A program made the translations under genes and the position numbers. A DNA stretch of 64,000 nucleotides from Geodermatophilaceae bacterium NBWT11 (GTDB lineage Bacteria; Actinomycetota; Actinomycetes; Mycobacteriales; Geodermatophilaceae): assembly GCA_014218215.1 (NCBI GenBank), contig CP043652.1:434001-498000 (forward strand), given 5' to 3'. This document shows positions 7,291 through 14,610 of this stretch, piece by piece (the first letter of the stretch is position 1; the number at the start of each line of letters is the position of its first letter). The notes beneath the pieces are model-generated. The model searched no databases and was not told the DNA's origin. It saw only the letters and a list, made by a program, of their open reading frames with translations.

Positions 7291-8253
7291 CGTCTACCGC
7301 CGACGACGTCCTCCGACGTTTCGGAAGCCTGAAACAGCACCGCCGCGACGGCACCCGGTCGCCACACAAACCGCTGCTGGTGCTGCTCGCTCTCGGTCGA
7401 CTGCAGTTAACCGGCAGTTCGGCGGTGCCGTGGTCGATCGCCGAGATCCAACTCGCAGAGCTCATCGCCGAGTTCGGTCCGGCGTCCCGGACATCGCCTG
7501 CGCAGAGTGCCGCGTACCCGTTCACCCGACTCCGAGCGGACGCCGTCTGGCAACTGGACCACGACGTTGCCATGGACTCAGTAGGGCCTCTTCGTCGGGA
7601 GGGAGTCAACGGGTCCTTCGTCCCGGACATCGAGAAGCACCTCCTGTCGACCCCGGCCGCTGTCGCCGAGCTGGCTCGCTCGCTCGCTCGTGGACAGTCA
7701 GTTCCCTGCCAGCATCTCCGACGACGTCCTCACTGCCGTCGGCCTCGTGGAGCTGGTGGAGACAGCCGTCAGCCCGTCGACGAGGCTGCGCCGGCGGGAC
7801 ACGACGTGGCGGATGTCCGTGGTCGAAGCCTGGGATCGGCAGTGCGCGTTCTGCGGTTACGACGGCCAGGTCGCTGGCATCCCGGTGGGGCTCGAGGCGG
7901 CGCACGTTCGCTGGTTTGCCTTCGACGGTCCGGATGATCTGGACAACGGTTTGGCACTGTGCATGCTCCACCACAAGCTGTTCGACCGAGGAGTCCTGGG
8001 GCTTGACGACCAGCACCGGGTCACGGTGTCTGGTTCTTTCACGGCGAGGACCGAGGAGGGCCGACAGGTCTACGGGCTCCACGGCCGTCCTCTGTCCGGT
8101 CGACCCGGTACGCCGCTTCCCGCATCTGTGCACGTCGCGTGGCACAGGGACCAGGTCTTCAGGGGCGCCGCGCTCGCCGCCTGGGAGTCGGCCGACGATC
8201 CGCCCGCCGAGTCCAAGGCATCGAGGACGTCGCGCCAGTCATCGGCATGCTGA
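7287..8253 (+). pseudogene. Phosphorothioate-DNA-type SBD-HNH endonuclease, frameshifted
   Basis: Two frames together make one ScoMcrA-like enzyme. Frame one (7287 to about 7680) is a sulfur-binding domain (SPHKPLLVLLALGRL near residue 25, YPFTRLRADAVW further on), the domain that recognises phosphorothioated DNA in this family. Frame two (from about 7690) carries the HNH nuclease: CAFCGYDG, then LEAAHVRWF, then NGLALCMLHHKLFDRG. The shift falls in a tract of four GCTC units; three units would give a continuous protein. Its C-terminal end overlaps the converging SIR2 gene by 184 bases, so the tails of one or both are probably junction sequence. Intact members cleave modified DNA; no dnd modification genes are seen here. 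Confidence 0.8.
7674..7690. repeat. (GCTC)4 tetranucleotide tract at the frameshift point
   Basis: Four perfect GCTC units plus a trailing G. Removing a single unit joins the SBD frame to the HNH frame without any other change (…ELARSLVDSQFPAS…). This is the pattern of slipped-strand mispairing. Confidence 0.85.
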
Positions 8254-9806
8254 CCGGACGTCGCCCACTTCTCGACCCAGCTCCGCAACTGTGCGAGCTT
8301 ATGAGCCGTCGTGCGCTCGTCGTCGTCCCGGATCAGTGCCGAGTACCTCGGGTCCAGGAGGGTGGCGGTGCCGCGAGCCGCGTGCTGCGCGACGCGGTCG
8401 AGGAACACGTCGAGCTCCCGGGCCGCGCCCACCATCCGGGCCGTGCGCTCATCATCCGTCTCCTCGGCGGGTGCGGCGCCACCGACCGCGAGGTAGCGCA
8501 GCTCCGGCGCCCAGAGATCTGCGGAGAGAGGATCGTCCTGGAGTGTCACAACGGTGCCCAGCTCGGCCTTGCCACCTCGCTTCTCCTTCAGGACCGCCAC
8601 CTCGTGTACGAGCCTGATGACGTTGTCGTCGTTCATGGAGGCGCCCACCACGAACAGGTGGCGGGTCAGCAGCGTGGCTTGCAGGACCGCGGCCAGCGGG
8701 CGCTGCTCGGCGTCGTAACGGACGAACGATCGACGGTCCAGGACGATGGTGTCCGGCTCGCTGGCGTCCCCGTGCAGCTTGAGCAGCCACTGTCGCCAGT
8801 CGCCCTCTGGTTGCTCTCCCTTCGGGAGCAGGACTCGGGGCCGGGCGCCGGTCGCGCTCTCGACGGCGCGTTCGTACAGGTCGTCAAAGTTCGTGGTGAT
8901 CGCGTTGCCGACGTCCAGGGCCGCGAGCAGTGCGTGGCTGAGCGCGAACCGAGGGGGCGTGCTGATCACGTCGGCGACCCGCTCACCCAGCGAACGCGTC
9001 TCGCCGCTCGCTTTGCCGAATGCTCGCCGCAGCACCTCGGCGGCGTCCAGCGGGTTCATGCGGCCAAGTGCTTCAGCTCCGCCAGGAATGCGCACGCCTT
9101 CGGCCAGGCGCGCCAGCAGACCGCTCCAGAGCGGAAGACCAGCCGCGACCCCTGTCCCGGCTCCCATGAAGAGCGCGAGCTGGCCGCGCAGTGCCAGGTC
9201 GCCCAGTCGTCGAGCGTCCTCCTGGAGGTGTTTGGCGAGTCCTCGCCCAGGTGCCCTGCGCCGGAGGGATTGGAGCGCCGAGTAGTCAGAGGCCGCTCTC
9301 GCGACGATGACCACATCCAGGCCGTGCAGTTGGGCTGCGTCCTCGCACGCCTCCAGCAGCTTCTCAACGACTTCACCGCGCTGCCCGTCGAGGCCACCGC
9401 CGTCCACCCCGAAGACTGGTACTGCCACCCGCCTCGGCCGTCCCGGGGTCAGGTGCTCGGCACTCTGGGAAGCGATGGCCTCCAGCACCTCGCGAACGCC
9501 GTCGGCGACCCAGGATGGGCCTGCACTTTGTCGAGACCCGACGGCGAGCAGCCATCGCCCCGGCTCGACACCGGTGCTGGACGCAAGCCGGGTCCACCGC
9601 CCCCGTGCGTCCTCTGGCCGCGCGGCTGACCGGTCTGCTTCAGATGCCCACCCCAACGCGGTCCACCACGACCTGCGTACGCCGGCAGGTCCCCGGCCAT
9701 CTGTGGACACGACGAGGTCATCGCACACGATGCCCTCGACGCTGCTGCGGACGACGAACACGTGACCGGTCACGGCTCCATCATCAGGTCCCGCTCGCTC
9801 AACCAT
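8070..9806 (-). CDS. SIR2-domain protein, probable defence NADase
   Basis: A 578-residue protein with a SIR2-like NAD-binding domain from about residue 215 to 410. Visible signatures are LFMGAGTGVAAGLPLW (GAG glycine motif), AITTNFDDLYE (the Asn-Phe-Asp site), LLKLHGDASEPDTIV (catalytic histidine) and LFVVGASMNDDNV. Defence SIR2 proteins deplete NAD to abort infection. The N-terminal 190 residues (GHVFVVRSS, then VAVPVFGVDGGGLDGQRG) may be macro-domain-like, which would suit an NAD-derived ligand, with low confidence. The ATG has GGAGGG nine bases upstream. The last 40 residues run into the convergent HNH gene and look non-conserved. Confidence 0.8.
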   Translation of the reverse strand: MVERAGPDDGAVTGHVFVVRSSVEGIVCDDLVVSTDGRGPAGVRRSWWTALGWASEADRSAARPEDARGRWTRLASSTGVEPGRWLLAVGSRQSAGPSWVADGVREVLEAIASQSAEHLTPGRPRRVAVPVFGVDGGGLDGQRGEVVEKLLEACEDAAQLHGLDVVIVARAASDYSALQSLRRRAPGRGLAKHLQEDARRLGDLALRGQLALFMGAGTGVAAGLPLWSGLLARLAEGVRIPGGAEALGRMNPLDAAEVLRRAFGKASGETRSLGERVADVISTPPRFALSHALLAALDVGNAITTNFDDLYERAVESATGARPRVLLPKGEQPEGDWRQWLLKLHGDASEPDTIVLDRRSFVRYDAEQRPLAAVLQATLLTRHLFVVGASMNDDNVIRLVHEVAVLKEKRGGKAELGTVVTLQDDPLSADLWAPELRYLAVGGAAPAEETDDERTARMVGAARELDVFLDRVAQHAARGTATLLDPRYSALIRDDDERTTAHKLAQLRSWVEKWATSGQHADDWRDVLDALDSAGGSSADSQAASAAPLKTWSLCHATCTDAGSGVPGRPDRGRPWSP

Positions 9807-10031
9807 GACGGCGGTCCCTCCACGGGGTGGGGCGCGGGCGTCCTGAGCGGCTCTGCACCACAGATTAGATGTCACCCATTCGTGCAGCATTCCTGCCCGC
9901 CGCGAAGCCCTGCCGCCCTGCGTGCACGAGCACAACCATCACCGGCCTCTCACCGCAATCGGCAATCGGGCACCCATCACTGGCTTGACCAACCTGTCTG
10001 GGCAGTACAGCTAGCACCCCGTCCAACGGCG

Positions 10032-10463
10032 TCAGAACTTCCACTCGTGGTTGGGATCGTCGAGCGCCTTGCGAATCTGGCCGAGGTCGCCCATCGCGGC
10101 CAGTGGCGAGGACTTCGCGATGTCGACGATGCCTACCAGCACTGCGGCTGCCGCGGTGTCGTCCCCGCGGGACAGCGCTTCGTCGAATCGTGTGAACAAA
10201 TCCGTCGTCGTCCGCGACCGTTCCGCGAAGGCGTTGGCCAGGTAGCTCTCGAGCGTCCGACGCGCAGCATCGATCTTGGCGACCTCGACAGTGCGATAGA
10301 CGTCGAGCTCCTCCCGCTTGGATTGCTCGACCTCCTTCGTCCGGCCGTATTCCCGGAGTGCGTCGACGATGTTGTTCAGAGCTCCGAGCGCATCGGCACT
10401 GGTGACCATGGTCTTCGCAGCGGGCGGGATCACCGTCCCCTCCACAGGCTTTCTGGTGGTCAT
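10032..10463 (-). CDS. Hypothetical coiled-coil partner protein (143 aa)
   Basis: A helical, charged protein without membrane segments. It resembles a small family with an ALREYG...helix, a long coiled coil and a DLFTRFDEALSRGD...AKSSPL tail, which occurs beside toxin-like or membrane genes. I recognise the pattern but no assigned function. The ATG overlaps the TGA of the upstream membrane-protein gene, so the two are translated as a pair. It may be an adaptor or regulator of that protein. Confidence 0.6.
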   Translation of the reverse strand: MTTRKPVEGTVIPPAAKTMVTSADALGALNNIVDALREYGRTKEVEQSKREELDVYRTVEVAKIDAARRTLESYLANAFAERSRTTTDLFTRFDEALSRGDDTAAAAVLVGIVDIAKSSPLAAMGDLGQIRKALDDPNHEWKF

Positions 10464-11434
10464 CGGCCGGCCTCCCTGTAGCTCAGGATCATCCTCATCG
10501 ACTCCGAGTTGATCTGTCCGTCTTCGCCCAGCAACTGAAGGCTGCAGATCTCCCGTACTGCAAGCACCAGAGTCATCGCCCGTTCGAAGTCTGGCGCGTG
10601 CATCCCTGAGCCGAAGTCCAGGGCGTCGAGTGCGTCGAGGGCAGCGACTCCGCGCTGCACCAGCTGGCTCAGCACCATCTCTGCTTCGTCGACCCGCAGG
10701 TGCACCCCGTCGAGCGTGGACCGGAACGCGTGATGGTCAGCGATGACGATGTCGATCTTGCTCGTTGCCTCGCGCGTCTTGGTCTTTGCTTTCTCGCCCT
10801 GCACGTTGATGGCGATCCCGCTGATGAGAAGAGCCGGGCCGACGGTCACGACGTTGAGCGCTGTGGCTCCGAGTGCAACCCCGCCGCCCCCCGCTGCAAT
10901 CGATCCGCCCCCCAACCAGGCGAGGAGTGCGCTCTCAGCTGCAGCCCCGGACAGGGTGCCAATGGCCGTCCCCGTGCTCGCAGAACCAACAGCTGTCACA
11001 GCCGCCTGCACGCCCGCAGACACGCCGTACCCGCTCGCAGCGGCAACGCCGGCGGCTGCGAACAGCGAGCCTTGGTCTACGAGCCGCCCAGCAGGACCCA
11101 CCAGGTCTCGCTGTTCGACCGATACGCCGTCGAGGCAGGCCCAGGCCGACTCGCGCACGATCCGACTGTGCCTACGGATGAAGTCCGCCATCCTGAGGAC
11201 CACCGCGCGGCGGGCAGCCTCCTGCTGCTGCCCGAATGCCCTGACCCGGTCGTTGACGGAGGCGACTGCGGCTTCGGTCTCGGCGGCTGCCTCGGCGAGC
11301 CGCGCGCGCGCTTGATCATCATCGGACCTGGCGCCCTTGATCATCAACCCACCTCGGACACCCGCGATGACGCCGCCGAGTGCGGTAGTTGCGCCGGTAC
11401 CGACGAGAATCAACGGAATCAACGGCAAGACCAT
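10460..11434 (-). CDS. Glycine-rich membrane protein with coiled coil
   Basis: A 324-residue protein with an N-terminal hydrophobic segment (residues about 2-30) and a central glycine/alanine-rich region (about 110-210, including LLAWLGGGSIAAGGGGVALG) of likely two or three membrane-inserting helices. Charged helices lie on either side. Glycine-rich hairpins of this kind are typical of proteins that insert into or bend membranes. The ribosome site ggaggagga precedes the ATG. It forms a two-gene operon with the small coiled-coil protein downstream. In a defence island a membrane-damaging effector with a cytosolic partner is a reasonable guess, not a demonstrated role. Confidence 0.6.
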   Translation of the reverse strand: MVLPLIPLILVGTGATTALGGVIAGVRGGLMIKGARSDDDQARARLAEAAAETEAAVASVNDRVRAFGQQQEAARRAVVLRMADFIRRHSRIVRESAWACLDGVSVEQRDLVGPAGRLVDQGSLFAAAGVAAASGYGVSAGVQAAVTAVGSASTGTAIGTLSGAAAESALLAWLGGGSIAAGGGGVALGATALNVVTVGPALLISGIAINVQGEKAKTKTREATSKIDIVIADHHAFRSTLDGVHLRVDEAEMVLSQLVQRGVAALDALDALDFGSGMHAPDFERAMTLVLAVREICSLQLLGEDGQINSESMRMILSYREAGR

Positions 11435-11562
11435 GCGTCCTCCTCCAAGAGCAGCAGAGTTGACGCTATCGGCAGTCCGTTATTTCAACTAGAAGGACGA
11501 GTTCACCATGGTCAGTTCGGGTTACGGATCCGGTCGGCCCCACCGTGGCACGAACGCCGCAT

Positions 11563-14520
11563 TCAGATCCGCGGGATGACGACAGCCGCCGACAGGACTC
11601 GCGGGGGTTGAGCTGAGACCTGCATCTGCAGGTCGATGCGCCGCATGCGCGCTTCCAACCGACTCGTCAGGTCGGCCGCCTTCTGCAGCAGGCCGTCTGG
11701 CGACTCGCCGCTCTGGGCCCGACGCGAGTCCCTGGCCGCCTGCTCGTACTGCTCGATCTCGCTCGCGAGACGGTCGCGCACGAGCGTTCTCTCACGCTCC
11801 AGGTCTCCACGCCGGCGCCCGGCAAGCGTCTCGACGTAGTCGGACAGGCCAGCAGTCACGACCGCAGTGATCAGGCTGGCCTCAGCGTTCTGCAGCCAAG
11901 GATCGGCCGTGATCCGGGCGATGATCGCGGGCTCGACAGGCGTGGAGCCCTCGAAGGGATGGGCGCCCGCCGGGGCTGACCGTCCGAAGGCATCGATGGA
12001 GAAGTATCCGAAGTGTCTGTCGAGCACGAGGTCCTCACCGTCCACGATCGTTTGCTCGAGACCCAGCACCAGTGTCGGTTCGGACACCCACGCAGACCGG
12101 ACAACAGACCCATGGCGCAGAGCCCCACCGGCATGATCGAGCGCCTGGCCGATTACAGCATCGAGGAGCGGGTGGCCAGGTCCGAGCAGCTGTGCTGGCT
12201 CTCCTCCCGGGACCTCGACCAGATCGGGATCGAAAACCACGCGGTCGTAGGACGCGGGCAGCGGCGCTGACGCGGCGCCGCGAACCTTCGGCGGGATGCT
12301 CAGCACCTCGTAGCGCCCACGCTCGCGTCGCACGACGCGCCCACCGATCCGGGCGAAGGCTGTCGTCCAGACGCGCTCCAGGTCACCCCAGCCGACACGC
12401 CGCGCGCGCGCCTCCTCCATGTCGCTCTGGATCGAAACGAGATCGGACCCGAGGAGTTGCTCGGTCACCAACGCACGCTCGGCCAGCAGCTCTGCCAACC
12501 CGTCAGACACCGAGGTGTCGATGACGTCGCGCATGCGGGCTCGGGTGTCCGGGTGTTCTCCGTACCGGATCGCTTCGACCAAGAGATCCCGCAACGGGGT
12601 GTCGGCGAAGGACTTGCCCAGGACGTCAAAAACCTTGCCGCCGTACGCCTCCCTCTGCTCCTCGATCTTCTCCAGGAGCCTGCTGAAAACCTCGCCTTCC
12701 CGTGTGTTGGTGGCGACGAGGTTCCAGAGCCGACACACCTCCGTCTGTCCGATGCGATGAACGCGCCCGAATCGTTGCTCGATTCGGTTGGGGTTCCAGG
12801 GGAGGTCGTAGTTCACGACGAGGTGGGCCGCTTGCAGGTTGAGCCCCTCCCCCGCGGCATCCGTCGCGACCAGCACGCGCGAGGACGGCCGGTCGCTGAA
12901 GTTCGAGACAGCACGGCGGCGCGCATCCCGCGGCAAGCCGCCGTGGATCGTCACGACCGACGAATCGCCCATGGTCGATCGGATGCGGCTGGCTAGGTAG
13001 TCGAGGGTGTCGCGGTGCTCGGTGAAGACGATGATCTTCCGAGGCTCCCCATGGTTTCCCAGCACATCGGCCCTGTCCCGGAGGATGGTGTGGAGCTCGG
13101 CCCACTTCCGGTCGGTCGAAGCAGCGCGAACGCCGGCCGCCGCGTCGGTGAGTGCCCGCACCTCGGCAATCTCCGCATCGAGCTCGGCCACGGTCTGAGC
13201 GGCTGTCGCCCCGTCGGCGAGTTCGTCCTCGGTGAGCTCCATCGTCTCGGGTGGCAGGACGTCGTTGTCCCAGTCGTCCGGGTCGACAGGCGGTAGCTGC
13301 CACGAACCCTTCGAGGACAGCAAGTCGGTGCGCTTGTCGCTCAACCGCGCCAGACGGCGGACGAGGCTCTGGTGGATGGCCGCTGGGCTCGAGGCCAGCC
13401 GACGCTGGAGGACGGTGAGCGCGAATCCGACGGTGTTCTTGCGCTGGCCTCCGACCCGCTCGGCTCGATTCATGCCTTCGCGGACGTAGTCGGTCACTTG
13501 CTCGTACAGGGCGTACTCGAGCTCGCTGAGCTCGTACGGGACGGTCTCGGCGATCCGCTCCGGGAAGAGCCGACGTCCATCGAACGTGAGCAGGTCTTCC
13601 TTGATCATGCGCCGCATGACCCCGGTCGTGTCGGGCCGTCGCGGTGCGCGTCCGTGGAAGCGATCGGGGTCCAGGAGTGAGAGAAACAGCTGGAAGTCGT
13701 CGTGCTTGCCGGCGTGGGGCGTCGCTGTCATCAAGAGCAGGTGACGGGCGACCCGACCGAGGGCTTCCCCCAGCTCGAAACGCTTCGTCTTCCGCACCTC
13801 GGTGCCGTAATGGTTCGCACCCATACGGTGGGCCTCGTCCACCACCACCAGGTCCCAGCGACTCTGCTCCAGCTGGGCGACGAGTTCGGGGCTGCGCGAC
13901 AGCTGGTCCATCCGTGCCAGGAGCAGCGGTCGTGAATCGAACACGTTGGTGCCCCGATGGCTGTCGATGAGGTCTCGCCCCAGGACGTCGAACCGCAATC
14001 CGAACTTGAGGAGCAACTCGTCGTGCCACTGGTCGATCAGGCCGCCTGGCGCGACGACCAGGCACCGTTGCACGTCCTGGCGAAGGATCAGCTCCTTGAT
14101 GTACAGCCCGGCCATGATTGTCTTCCCTGCACCCGGGTCATCCGCGAGCAAGAAGCGCAGAGGGGTTCTTGGCAAGAGCTCCTCGTAGACCGCTCGGATC
14201 TGGTGCGGGAGGGGCTGCACATCGCTGGTCGCGACGGCGAGCATCGACTTGGACAAGCCCGCCCGGCTGACGCGCTGCACGTCTGCCGCGAACAAGAAGT
14301 CGTCACCCAGTGCGTCGAAGGCCCGCACGCCTCCGTCCCCTGCGGACAGCTTTGGTTCATCACCGCGGAAGAGCATGCGCTGGCCGATCTGCCCGCTCGC
14401 CGACTTGTAGGTCAACTCCACCGTCGCCGGTCCGTGCCACTGCGCATGGAGGACGGTGACCGGTTCCCCCACGACCCCGGTGACCCTCGCTCCGGCGACG
14501 AGATCCTCGAGTCGGGCCAC
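11563..14520 (-). CDS. SNF2/DEAD-like helicase (DrmD-like superfamily 2)
   Basis: About 985 residues with a full superfamily 2 helicase core: LLADDPGAGKTIMAGLY (Walker A) near residue 130, VVVDEAHRMG (motif II), LLMTATPHAG (motif III) and QRFGRVHRIGQ (motif VI). A long C-terminal region follows. The N-terminal 100 residues (LEDLVAGARVTGVVGEP) are a small module seen at the start of these helicases. The GTG at 14520 has AGGAG just upstream; an ATG at 14547 is possible. It is divergent from the SNF2/PIN pair with 60-90 bases between, suggesting shared control. It is distinct from drmD in the DISARM operon, with low overall similarity. Confidence 0.8.
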   Translation of the reverse strand: MARLEDLVAGARVTGVVGEPVTVLHAQWHGPATVELTYKSASGQIGQRMLFRGDEPKLSAGDGGVRAFDALGDDFLFAADVQRVSRAGLSKSMLAVATSDVQPLPHQIRAVYEELLPRTPLRFLLADDPGAGKTIMAGLYIKELILRQDVQRCLVVAPGGLIDQWHDELLLKFGLRFDVLGRDLIDSHRGTNVFDSRPLLLARMDQLSRSPELVAQLEQSRWDLVVVDEAHRMGANHYGTEVRKTKRFELGEALGRVARHLLLMTATPHAGKHDDFQLFLSLLDPDRFHGRAPRRPDTTGVMRRMIKEDLLTFDGRRLFPERIAETVPYELSELEYALYEQVTDYVREGMNRAERVGGQRKNTVGFALTVLQRRLASSPAAIHQSLVRRLARLSDKRTDLLSSKGSWQLPPVDPDDWDNDVLPPETMELTEDELADGATAAQTVAELDAEIAEVRALTDAAAGVRAASTDRKWAELHTILRDRADVLGNHGEPRKIIVFTEHRDTLDYLASRIRSTMGDSSVVTIHGGLPRDARRRAVSNFSDRPSSRVLVATDAAGEGLNLQAAHLVVNYDLPWNPNRIEQRFGRVHRIGQTEVCRLWNLVATNTREGEVFSRLLEKIEEQREAYGGKVFDVLGKSFADTPLRDLLVEAIRYGEHPDTRARMRDVIDTSVSDGLAELLAERALVTEQLLGSDLVSIQSDMEEARARRVGWGDLERVWTTAFARIGGRVVRRERGRYEVLSIPPKVRGAASAPLPASYDRVVFDPDLVEVPGGEPAQLLGPGHPLLDAVIGQALDHAGGALRHGSVVRSAWVSEPTLVLGLEQTIVDGEDLVLDRHFGYFSIDAFGRSAPAGAHPFEGSTPVEPAIIARITADPWLQNAEASLITAVVTAGLSDYVETLAGRRRGDLERERTLVRDRLASEIEQYEQAARDSRRAQSGESPDGLLQKAADLTSRLEARMRRIDLQMQVSAQPPRVLSAAVVIPRI

Positions 14521-14610
14521 GACACTCCTGTTCGGCTGGGAACACATCCGCGATCAAGACGGACCCCGGATGATTAGCCTCACACTGTTCCATCGACCGG
14601 GCGGGGGCCT

